From Escallonia rubra (Eukaryota; Streptophyta; Magnoliopsida; Escalloniales; Escalloniaceae), in the NCBI GenBank assembly GCA_033065855.1, contig JAVXUO010000277.1, forward strand, positions 1 through 64,000: 64,000 nt of DNA. The letters are read 5' to 3'. The first letter of the stretch is position 1; the number at the start of each line of letters is the position of its first letter. A program made the position numbers and the translations under genes. Shown piece by piece: positions 58,912 through 64,000 of the stretch. The notes beneath the pieces were generated by a model. It was not told where the DNA came from and ran no database searches. It saw only the letters and a program-made list of their open reading frames with translations.

Positions 58912-61900
58912 GTCGTGATCCATTGCTAGCGCTAGCACGTTGCTAGCGCTGTTTTTCCGTCCGCTACATAATGTAGCGGACGATAATACCGCTGCTACAT
59001 TATGTAGCGGACGATGCTAGCGCTAGCAACGGATCAGCTCCCTATATATATATATAAAATTTGCCGTATCCCTGCCGCACCAGTATCCTCTTCCCCTCCT
59101 CCCCCCCGCAAATGACGTATCCACGTATCTGCACCTGTGTCATATCCGCACCTGCACCGAAGTCCGTGCTTCCTAGTTCAGAAGACATTTTAGTTGTAAC
59201 CGTGTGTTCAAAAGAATTATTGGGGAAAATAGCAGCTATACAAGCAAGCGTTTGCTCTGTGGTGAAGACGGCTTAATCTTGCAATTCTCAAGTGATAGTA
59301 ACAAGCTTCACTACCTTTAACTGCTGTATCTGGATAAATTGCGGTTGCATAGTATGGAGGCTCCACGAAGCAATCTCACAAGTTAGGCATTGGGTCTTGA
59401 ATAGCTTGTCTCTGATTAGTTTGGTACTTGAGTCACATTCCTAGTCCTACATCACCATGGAATTTGTGCAATCCATTAGTAGCCAACATTGCCAAGAGGT
59501 CTCCAAGTGGTCAATGTGCCTGAGGGGTCGATAGGCCCTGGTAGAGATACCAGACTTTTAAATGGAGCCAAATGGTGCAGTTTCGCATTCATTAGTCTTG
59601 GGGCATCCGAGGGGTTAGTAAACTTATACGGCTCGCTTATCAGGTTGATTTCTCCTTCAGCCCCTGTTTACATCACTCATGTTCACACAATGTCATATCT
59701 CTATTTTACATGTTAGCCAGCTTCTTTATTTGTTTTACTCATGTTTAGCTAAAACTGTGTGAATGGACGTTTGAATAATTTGGTGTTTTACCTTTCCTCT
59801 TCAACTGAATCTCAGAAAATTAATCGCGACTTGTCGGTGCAACTTCTGGAGTATGACAAACGTTTTGAGCAATATGGCAGTGAGTTCACCTTCTATGACT
59901 ATAACCAACCGGTGGAGCTCCCGTCAACAATGCAACATGGATATAAGATAGTTGTTGCAGACCCTCCTTACCTGGTGAGCCCTAAGTTGGTGAATTTGGC
60001 ATTGCTTGGTATTGACTTGTTCCACTAAGGGCTCTTCCACTTTTCGTTACTCGTTTCTAAGCTTCAGTTGTTGAAGTGGTTATAGAAACTGCATTTGTCA
60101 TTTGGCTTTTATTCTTTCTGTTCTGTATTTTTTGTGGGGATTTTCACTTGTTAACAATTTAAATAGTTTCAAGCCTATACTTCATATCCGTAGTTGTTCT
60201 TGAGGAAAGTACTCGTTTAAGTTGTATTCTTCAGTATAATCTGACTAATATTAACCTAAGCACGTTTGTGAATAGATTATTTCAGTGAGAACGTCTCTAG
60301 TGGCTGACATTTAAAGGAGATGTTACCCCAAGTAGCTATGCAACCTAGAGGGTGATCCGCAGCTTCCACGTCACACACCATGACAGGTGGTGTGTGACAT
60401 GGTGTCTTGGTGATACATGGGGCCACGTGGAGTGTTTCTTGGTGACGCACACGAACAGTGGTGACACATGGACCACCCTTGGTGTCACTAGCATCAACTT
60501 CAAACGTGGCAATATAGTACTACACCCTCGAAAAGTTTTCTATCTCCAACAGACTGATCACAAAATATTGGATGGAGGGAGGGAGGCATTTTATTCTCTT
60601 CTCTCTTTTGTAGGTTAAAAGAATAAACTGTAATATTCTCAACTAGAGGCACCACTTTTGGTGTCACTAGAGCCAACTACAAACGTGGCGACACAATATA
60701 AAACTTTCTCATAAAGTAGGTTATATATAATTGAAAAAGTCAACGCCTTTTTTCTTTGACGACGACACTGATTATATATTCCATCTTAAATTTTTCATTC
60801 CTTGAAATTCTTTTTTCAAATTTTTTTTTTTGTTTAAATTCAGATCTAGTTTCTATGAATCTTCTAGCAAAAATGGTAATGTTGAGTTTTGTTGTGTTAT
60901 CAAAGTGGTGGTGGTTGGTTGTTAGGGGCTCATGTAGTGCTGGTGGCGGCACCGGCGAGGACAATAATGGTGACATCGGCAGTGGTGAATATGGTGGTGA
61001 TAGGTGTAATGGTTTTGGTAATGGTGGTGGCGGCGGCAATGATTGTGTGGCGTCGGTGATAATGGTGCATCGGATGGTTTTGGTGGTGACGGAATGAATT
61101 ATGAACTCAAGTTGATGCTAATCACTTGTTATCGTGTACTTATTGTATTTTGCCATTTTTATACGACATGGATGAGTGCTGGTATTTTTTCTAAGCGTCG
61201 GTTTAACTTTATCCCTAAATCCAAGGATATATTGATGCAGGTAAGAAAATTATAACTCTTGTTTTATTTTATATCTTCTCTTCACGTAACACATCGTGCC
61301 AAGTATGAGCATTTCATTAATGCTCCATTAACTACCTAACAGAAGGAGAATATCAAGACACTCATATGTAAGTGTGTAGACATTCCTGCTGCCTGATATA
61401 AGGTAAGAAGGGACACAGGTCATATGCACATGTTATGGTCCTTACCTTGGTATGAAGTGCCTGATACTAATATTCACGACTTCATACTATTGAAGCAACA
61501 ACTCAGTACAACTCGATTCCTGAGTTCTTAAAATGACTGGGTAAAAAATCGAAGCCTTATTCTCTTGAGGTTTTATGGTGCAGAGTGAGGAGTGCCTGGA
61601 AAAAGTTGCTCTCACAGTTTCTTTTCTCATGCAACCAGAAGAATCTCACCTGCTTCTTCTCACAGGTAAGAGATTTACTTTGCATTCTTTTTCGAATGTG
61701 TCTTTAGAACAATCTGTTCAACAAAGAGGTGTAGGCCATGATCCAGCATACAAAATAATGATTAGTTTGTTGCGAAACGCGCCAATGATATGCTGACCAA
61801 TGGGTAGAGCCAATTTTCTCCCAACTAGAGCTATTGCAGAATAAAACATGACTAAATTGTAGAAGTTATTCTATTATAACCCTGGCATTATCATTGTATT

Positions 61901-62086
61901 AACTGGTCTAATACATTTCATTATGCTACAGGGGAGGTCCAGAGAGAGAGGGCGGCCAAGCTACTAGGTTTGAGTCCTTGTGGTTTTCGGCCTCAGCACT
62001 CCAGCAAACTCGGCAATGAGTTTAGACTGTTCACAAACTATGACCCTGGACCGAGATTAGGAGGATGGGAGCAACAATTGGAGTAG
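35217..62086 (+). CDS. EEF1AKMT1: EEF1A lysine methyltransferase 1 homologue (EEF1AKMT1/N6AMT2), four exons
   Basis: Exons 35217-35531, 59816-59974, 61584-61665 and 61932-62086 join in phase (all introns GT-AG) to 236 codons plus stop, close to the family's usual 210-240. Motifs in order: [11 protein letters not shown] (59-69), [13 protein letters not shown] (92-104), [19 protein letters not shown] (129-135), the catalytic-type VADPPYL (152-158), [15 protein letters not shown], then [23 protein letters not shown] near the C-terminus. Human and yeast relatives (Efm5) use S-adenosylmethionine to trimethylate Lys79 of elongation factor eEF1A in the cytosol; the old name implied DNA methylation. 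Introns are 24,284, 1,609 and 266 bases. The first is full of nested transposons. No stop or frameshift is seen, so the gene is probably functional if the long intron is spliced. Confidence 0.93.
35745..37205 (-). repeat. 3' LTR of the Reina-like element, split by a MULE
   Basis: 35745-35855 matches about 45863-45975 (AAATTAACAAGGG, GCATGGATAAT, AAAAGGGAATTACAA). 36930-37205 matches about 45970-46275 (CCCCTCATGCTAGT, AACTGCCT, ATTGTGCTTAG, GGCATTTTGATTTTAACTTT). Sequence between is the inserted MULE. Confidence 0.8.
35856..36929. mobile_element. MULE-like element inside the LTR, about 1.07 kb
   Basis: It interrupts the LTR at a point continuous in the partner copy. The left end (GTCCCTGAGAATAGGGTAAAATTA) matches the reverse complement of the terminus at 56466-56545, and the right end contains TGTAATTAACC repeats like the MULE at 14690. 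Candidate 9 bp duplications GATAGACAT/GATAAACAA agree at 7 of 9. The interior has a long CA-rich tract (36090-36415) and a G-rich tract (36590-36680). No protein is recognised. Confidence 0.65.
37206..38504 (-). pseudogene. Ty3/gypsy integrase remnant
   Basis: The minus strand, read through shifts and stops, gives pieces in integrase order: [18 protein letters not shown] and [11 protein letters not shown] (zinc-binding region and linker), [14 protein letters not shown] (core; the family has ISMDFIDGLP, so the first catalytic Asp appears changed to Asn), a HGQPR-type block, then [14 protein letters not shown] and [18 protein letters not shown] near the C-terminus. It stops at the hAT insertion at 38505, beyond which the rest of polymerase continues. 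Confidence 0.8.
38505..39551. mobile_element. hAT-type non-autonomous element, 1047 bp, contains a MITE
   Basis: Inverted ends CTAGGTAGCAC and CTAGGAAGCAC, with 8 bp duplications CTCCAAAG at 38497-38504 and 39552-39559. Both ends carry repeated GGACACC/GTGTCGG boxes. An 8 bp duplication fits hAT. The interior has a (TA)n tract carrying the MITE at 38629-38850, then GATA/GACA microsatellite (38868-38925). It sits in the gypsy polymerase. No transposase is present. Confidence 0.88.
38629..38850. mobile_element. (TA)n-flanked MITE, 222 bp
   Basis: Runs from GGGAGCTGATCCGTTGATAG to CTATCATTTTATCATCTCCC; ends are inverted (GGGAG.TGAT..). (TA)n lies on both sides (38584-38628 and 38851-38869). Inside are hairpins GTCCGCTACATAATGTAGCG with its palindromic partner at 38677-38700, and CTGGCCGTCCA...TGGACGGCCAG (38765-38802), and several GCTAGCGC boxes. 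It is related to copies at 57917-58845 and 58910-59042. Confidence 0.85.
39552..40860 (-). pseudogene. Ty3/gypsy reverse transcriptase and RNase H remnant
   Basis: 40860-40480 reads [74 protein letters not shown] and SNAPATIQ: the RT fingers and palm up to just before the catalytic YxDD. That motif itself is not seen; the frame breaks after 40480. 40242-39880 reads [31 protein letters not shown] and [15 protein letters not shown] (RNase H). A tandem duplication of about 66 bases occurs at 39705-39822. It is broken by stops and frameshifts. Confidence 0.9.
41180..41480 (-). pseudogene. Gypsy aspartic protease remnant
   Basis: The minus strand reads [26 protein letters not shown] then ADGSRI and [10 protein letters not shown]-like text in neighbouring frames, the order seen in gypsy proteases (usually DSGATHNFI). 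The catalytic Asp-Ser are replaced by Tyr-Cys at 41415-41410. A G tract at 41119-41130 lies just downstream. It joins RT sequence near 40860. Confidence 0.75.
41590..44807 (-). pseudogene. Triplicated gag region of the Reina-like element
   Basis: Three tandem copies start at about 41590 (882 bases without its hAT insert), 43091 (825 bases) and 43916 (892 bases up to the next insertion). Each begins, in plus order, with TAGGGGT-GTGGATT-like text, then CCTCTGCTGAAATCATC, GGCAGATGCTCTT, GCAGCCTCC-GTTG and GATGCAAACCTAACTT. In gag sense this covers the core (RLQ and FIRLMKP-like), the linker and the CCHC knuckle ([17 protein letters not shown]). All three copies have stops. Confidence 0.85.
41628..42245. 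mobile_element. hAT-type element, 618 bp, in gag copy 1
   Basis: Inverted ends CGTAGTTATTGAAGGTGCG and CATAGTTTTCAAAGGCGC, flanked by 8 bp duplications CCTTAGAG (41620-41627) and CCTCAGAG (42246-42253), 7 of 8 identical. Gag copies 2 and 3 have an uninterrupted CTCCTC-G-GTCA at this point, which confirms the insertion. It contains TGCGCCTAGGC-like boxes at both ends. Confidence 0.85.
44808..45712. mobile_element. hAT-type non-autonomous element, 905 bp
   Basis: Ends CTAAGAAGCACGGAC and, inverted, CTATGTAGCACAGGTGCGG, with perfect 8 bp duplications ATTCTGAG at 44800-44807 and 45713-45720. Subterminal boxes are GATACGG and CCGCACCCGA. A GC-rich block (45120-45400) with CTT/TTC runs might be captured sequence; open frames there have no known domain. 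It splits the gag N-terminus from gag copy 3. Confidence 0.92.
45721..45780 (-). pseudogene. Gag N-terminal piece
   Basis: The minus strand from 45778 reads [21 protein letters not shown], ending at the hAT target site. It continues in gag sequence on the far side of the insertion. Confidence 0.6.
45863..46275 (-). repeat. 5' LTR of the Reina-like element
   Basis: Matches the split LTR at 35745-37205 over about 413 bases. No clear primer site is visible between it and the gag start; that region may be decayed. Confidence 0.8.
46276..46825. other. Intron sequence with a poly-G tract
   Basis: No element ends recognised. It has a G-rich run at 46478-46510. Otherwise ordinary AT-rich intron sequence. 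Confidence 0.4.
46826..47175. mobile_element. hAT-type element, 350 bp
   Basis: Ends CTATGTTACATGGAC and, inverted, CTATGTTACATGGACGC; perfect 8 bp duplications ATTGCAGT at 46818-46825 and 47176-47183. Subterminal GTGTCCGA/TCGGACAC boxes place it in the same broad family as 38505 and 53481. Confidence 0.92.
47235..47665. repeat. Tandem duplication of about 205 bp
   Basis: Copies start with GCTTGGAACTATGGTGTCCTG at about 47238 and 47442 and share ATTAGTGCTACAACTAGT, TAGTTAGCATTT and ATTACAGGTGGTCAG. Each ends in a GGGAGGGAGG purine tract. Confidence 0.9.
47666..49006. other. Intron sequence, nothing recognised
   Basis: I see no open frame with family resemblance, element ends or tandem array here, apart from a short GT/GC-rich run near 48300-48375. 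Confidence 0.4.
49007..49349. mobile_element. hAT-type element, 343 bp, degenerate
   Basis: Ends CTATGTTACATCGA and, inverted, CTATGTTACATAGAC; interior resembles 46826-47175 (GATACGTGTCCAAGTGTCGG, AGCATATCCTA). The flanks GATGCAGG and GGCAAAGA do not match, so the target duplication has been lost or the ends are off. Confidence 0.7.
49350..50474. other. Intron sequence, nothing recognised
   Basis: Ordinary AT-rich sequence without a gene or clear element ends. Confidence 0.4.
50475..50625. mobile_element. Degenerate left part of the (TA)n MITE family
   Basis: GGGAGCTGATCTCTTGC follows CCTATAAATACATA, then CGGCCCAGATC and AATGTAGCAGA recall the family's internal hairpins. No right end is seen. 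Confidence 0.5.
50626..51487. other. Intron sequence, nothing recognised
   Basis: No gene or repeat recognised. The 9 bp left target copy of the next element lies at its end (51479-51487). Confidence 0.4.
51488..52769. mobile_element. MULE-type non-autonomous element, 1282 bp, CA-rich core
   Basis: Inverted ends GGGGTAATTAGCTAAT and GCGGTATTTAGCTAAT continue as imperfect terminal repeats of about 85 bases (TGTACTATA-GCAATGTGCAAT, TAAATTTAA-CACTAAC, then C tract). Flanking 9 bp ATAAATCAT (51479-51487) and ATAAATCAA (52770-52778) agree at 8 of 9. The core is an A/C-rich strand (51730-52380) with several C tracts, then a G-rich stretch (52440-52570). Long open frames there are low-complexity artefacts. 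Confidence 0.85.
52779..53480. other. Intron sequence, nothing recognised
   Basis: Ordinary sequence; a short GTTAGCTAATGAAAGTTAA phrase occurs twice (about 53389 and 53440). Confidence 0.4.
53481..54380. mobile_element. hAT-type non-autonomous element, 900 bp
   Basis: Near-perfect inverted ends CTAGGTAGCACGGACA; perfect 8 bp duplications ATCTTTAT at 53473-53480 and 54381-54388. Subterminal GTGTCGG/GACACC boxes at both ends. The left 70 bases match those of the element at 38505, including AGATTTTGGACACCGC followed by a TA-rich tract. The interior (53700-54150) is purine-rich then GC-rich with no known domain. Confidence 0.95.
54389..55747. other. Intron sequence, nothing recognised
   Basis: AT-rich; one small palindrome CTCCCGGAGTTC...TCTCCGGGA near 54873-54895. 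No gene or element ends seen. Confidence 0.4.
55748..56283. mobile_element. hAT-like element, about 536 bp, GAACCGAG-type termini
   Basis: Ends CTAGGGTTGTAAATGAACCG and, inverted, CTATGGCTGTATACGAACCG, then repeated CGAGTT/GAACAC/GTTCG boxes at both sides. An 8 bp duplication TTCTCCCT/TTGTCCCT (7 of 8) appears if the left border is moved two bases inward. No coding capacity. Confidence 0.7.
56400..56560. mobile_element. MULE terminus, partner not found
   Basis: CTGTAATTATACCCTAACCTCAGGGACATAGG-type text at 56510-56545 is the mirror of the left end at 35856-35930 (both also share TTTGAACAAAT- and the CTGT-GTT-AC block). The other end was not identified. Confidence 0.5.
57917..58845. mobile_element. 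(TA)n-flanked MITE-family member, 929 bp
   Basis: Begins GGGAGCTGATCCGTTGCCCG and ends CGGGCAAC-type text ...GCGCGATCAAAGGATCAACTCCC; TATATA lies on both sides. Hairpins GATCTGGCCGTCCA...TGGACGGGCCAGATC (57967-58005) and CCGCTACAT...ATGTAGCGG (58032-58095). It is larger than its relatives: 58130-58600 is extra sequence, with a possible small frame, and an inner (TA)n at about 58600-58631. Confidence 0.82.
58846..58909. repeat. (TA)32 microsatellite between two MITEs
   Basis: An uninterrupted TA run of about 64 bases separates the MITE ending at 58845 from the one starting at 58910. Confidence 0.97.
58910..59042. mobile_element. (TA)n-flanked MITE, 133 bp
   Basis: Begins GGGTCGTGATCCATTGCTAG and ends CTAGCAACGGATCAGCTCCC; (TA)n on both sides. 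Two copies of the palindrome CCGCTACAT-ATGTAGCGG-type sit inside, so nearly the whole element can fold on itself. Confidence 0.88.
60345..60720. repeat. Short direct repeat in intron 2 of the methyltransferase gene
   Basis: GGTGTCACTAG-(CA/AG)C-AACT--AAACGTGGC occurs at about 60479 and 60660. A small hairpin, CACACACCATGACAGGTGGTGTGTG, lies at 60373-60397 (two palindromic halves). The nature of the sequence is unknown. Confidence 0.6.
60721..61583. other. Rest of intron 2, with a GT/GC-rich patch
   Basis: 60900-61095 is rich in GGTGGTGG/GGCGGC triplets and open on the plus strand (about 60756-61097), unlike the surrounding AT-rich intron. It has no recognised domain; low-complexity glycine-type coding or a simple triplet tract are both possible. 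Confidence 0.4.
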
Positions 62087-63480
62087 TAAATTGATCTTAT
62101 GTTCAGCGGATGTTCTCGGCAATATGTTCTGCTTTGTTTTATGCGTCTTGGACTGATTGTTAAGTGGTTCATGTTGGAAGAAAACAAGCCAACCTTAGCT
62201 ATGCACACCAGACATGTGGAAACATCCATGGAGCAAGTCAAAACTAGATTTATAGCCGTGCTTTTTACTGTTTGCTCTTATGTTTTAGTGGGAGAACCGT
62301 GTTTCTCTCTTGTTGTATTTAGCTCAGGGTTCATAGAAAGGCAAATTTGATGTGATTTGAGATTGTGCTTTGGCATGTGGCTACCCCTGCCAATCCAATT
62401 TGAAGCAGCAGCAGCTCCTTGTTTGTGAGCTTTGCCCTTTCCTTCATGTGAAGAACACACTTGATTTTAGTCAACAGGTGTAAAGAGCTGAAAGCCTGGA
62501 CCGAGATTTGTCAACACTTATTCTCGCCACTACTTCTCTTACCCCGGGCGAATCTTTCCAGCTTATTTCCTCCACTGCCTTTTCAATTCTCAAACCTGAG
62601 ATATGTATCCTCAGATCTTGATTAGCCGAGATGAAAAAAGTGAAACGATGTTCATCATCGGCTATGCTATTCACCGGGAACTACAGTAATATCCCCTAAC
62701 TTGTTTGGAATTTCTGACCAACTACACACTGCGTTCCTCGCAACATAATTGCTATATCACTCGAGCCTTGCAAGGGATTGGTGCTCCTCTGCAGTTCTAT
62801 GAGTTGATACGCCAGCTGCCAATCAAAGAAGCAGAATGAGATTCCAATCTACAAATCCAATAAGTTATGATTTTGAATCCAGTTGCCTTGGGAAAAGAAG
62901 ACGATAGCTTTTTAGTTTAGAAAGGAGAAGTGCTTATCACGCTGCCTGGATGTACTATTGCGCTCCTTTGTTTTAGGCAGTGTTTAGTAACATTCTCCTT
63001 CTTTGATTATAGATCTCTTTTTTGCAAAAAGATCACAAACAAAAACTAGAAAATGTTTGGCGTCTGTGATGGTATTTGTTTTTTCTTTTCCCGGGAGCGT
63101 TCTTAGATTTGGACTCAAATCCAGTTTTCAGTTTTTTGAGGTTCGGCCATTAAACTTCCTTAGAAGTAGATGTCTACAAACATCTCTATATTGTACTACG
63201 GACATTGATGAAAAATCGTAACAAATGGACCAAATCGTAGTAGACACTCCCGCAAACACACAAAGCCAAGAATCCTAATTGCGGCCAACGTTCGGGCTAT
63301 GTTTTTCTCCTCCTCGTCATTTTGCTCTTTGTATTATTAGATGTTGTTGTAAATAGATTTGAAATGATGGTGGCGCGACTACCTTCTGATCGGTTGGTGG
63401 CTTGCATGATGAACACCCTGAACGGTGGTTGGCGGTAATGATGGTGAATGCCTTGGCGCTGCTACATTGTAATTGCAACT
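62087..63480. other. 3' flank of the methyltransferase gene
   Basis: It should include the 3' UTR just after 62086. Minus-strand frames at 62278-62460 and 62471-62674 were examined; I see no family resemblance. No repeat array. Confidence 0.4.
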
Positions 63481-63639
63481 CCCTATTGGAGTTAGGGTTG
63501 GTGGCTGTATAAGCTTTCGGATTTCAAAAGTACCTTCCCACAGCAAAAGCGATAAAATCCCTTACCTCAATTAGTCTTTTGGACAAGAAAAACCTCAAGG
63601 TACCACCTTAATACCAAAGGAGCTTCCCAAGCCTTCTAA

Positions 63640-64000
63640 TCTTTCTCTCTCTCTTCCCGCCGAAAAGGGAATGAAACAGAGAATAAAAGGGCTAGAAAGA
63701 AAATAAAGAGACTATTTATAAGAAAGCAAAATTTTACACTATTCATTCGAAGCAAAAAATGTTTCATTCGACTCAAAACTTCAGTGGCAAAAATCCCTTT
63801 CCCAAAATCTTGATTTTCCATTCGACCGAAAACTATATCCATTCGACCGAAAACTTCGGTCCCCATTCTTCCTCAAATCAACACAATTTTTATTCGAAGC
63901 AAAACGGTTTCATTCGACCGAAAACTTCAACCGAAATCAATTCTTGCAACCGAATCCCACAGAAACGTTTTCACACTTTACTCAATATTACGAAAAGAAC
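63640..64000 (-). repeat. LTR-like tract with repeated TTCGACCGAAAAC boxes, cut by window end
   Basis: ATTCGACCGAAAACT occurs at about 63822, 63840 and 63914 (variants ATTCGACTCAAAACTT at 63765 and ATTCGAAGCAAAA at 63745 and 63893). A minus-strand CTTATAAATAG (TATA-like) lies at 63722-63712. It resembles a retrotransposon LTR promoter section, but no LTR end is inside the window. Confidence 0.4.

Larger units (their letters stand above)
57257..59176. mobile_element. hAT-type element, 1920 bp, holding two MITEs
   Basis: Left end CTATGAAGCACGGGTGCGG and inverted right end CTAGGAAGCACGGACTTCGG, with perfect 8 bp duplications TTCAGAAG at 57249-57256 and 59177-59184. Without the two nested MITEs and TA tract it would be about 0.8 kb, the size of its relatives. 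Subterminal boxes GGTGCGG and CCGCACC are repeated. The interior at 57430-57700 is purine-rich with GAAGAA runs and no known domain. Confidence 0.92.
35532..59815 (+). other. Giant first intron of the methyltransferase gene
   Basis: Donor AAG|GTATTC follows codon 105; the acceptor is CTGAATCTCAG with a pyrimidine-rich run before it. Exon 1 ends in ...TLYAYLK and exon 2 begins [17 protein letters not shown], continuous in the family. The intron holds at least one gypsy element, two MULEs, eight hAT-type elements or fragments and several MITEs. Confidence 0.88.

Noticed and set aside
59489-59716. Plus-strand frame of 75 codons just before exon 2
   Set aside because: It is not in phase with, and has no counterpart in, the methyltransferase family. 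The family is complete without it.
62278-62674. Two minus-strand frames downstream of the methyltransferase gene
   Set aside because: No recognisable domain or splice context. They may be chance frames in the 3' flank.

Overview
This is a gene-poor, transposon-rich stretch of a flowering-plant nuclear genome. The evidence is spliced genes with GT-AG introns, a MuDR-type transposase, plant-specific PMD coding sequence, Ty3/gypsy retrotransposons with the plant initiator-Met and Tat-type primer sites, and many small hAT and Mutator-like (MULE) non-autonomous elements. I cannot name the species. There is no sign of prokaryotic or organellar sequence.

Only three coding units look intact. (1) A six-exon gene for a plant mobile domain (PMD/MAIN-like) protein, minus strand, 7792 to 2977, 852 codons. 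(2) A single-exon MuDR-like transposase of 886 aa, minus strand, 11296 to 8636. The two lie head to tail and probably belong to one MULE whose right end is at 14226. (3) A four-exon homologue of EEF1A lysine methyltransferase 1 (EEF1AKMT1/N6AMT2), plus strand, 35217 to 62086, 236 aa. Its first intron is about 24.3 kb and is packed with nested transposons.

Layout. 1-1440: terminal sequence of MULEs arranged as a large inverted repeat. 1806-2612: a minisatellite of about 250 bp units. 2977-14226: the MULE with PMD and transposase genes. 14262-16386: an element with long inverted arms, into which a 1424 bp MULE inserted (perfect 9 bp target duplication). 16540-18930: a decayed plus-strand Ty3/gypsy element (short LTR, primer site, broken gag). 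18933-26428: a minus-strand Tat-like LTR element that has only a broken gag and has LTRs full of GC-rich minisatellites. 26596-34914: overlapping remains of long-LTR chromovirus-like gypsy elements in both orientations. 34915-35216: the short promoter space of the methyltransferase gene.

The giant intron (35532-59815) contains a decayed minus-strand Reina-like gypsy element (LTRs near 35745-37205 and 45863-46275) with triplicated gag, a protease fragment, RT/RNase H and integrase. That element was later hit by one MULE and three hAT-type insertions. Downstream come more hAT-type elements (46826, 49007, 53481, 55748, 57257), a MULE (51488-52769) and members of a MITE family flanked by (TA)n. 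Insertions nest up to three deep, for example MITE in hAT in intron. 62087-64000 is non-coding flank with an LTR-like promoter tract at the very end.

The strongest leads are the joined methyltransferase gene with its transposon-swollen intron, the linked intact MULE transposase and PMD gene, the (TA)n-flanked MITE family with internal hairpins, and LTR-borne minisatellites whose copy number differs sharply between the two LTRs of one element. Similarity statements rest on reading and recalled family patterns. No database search was run.
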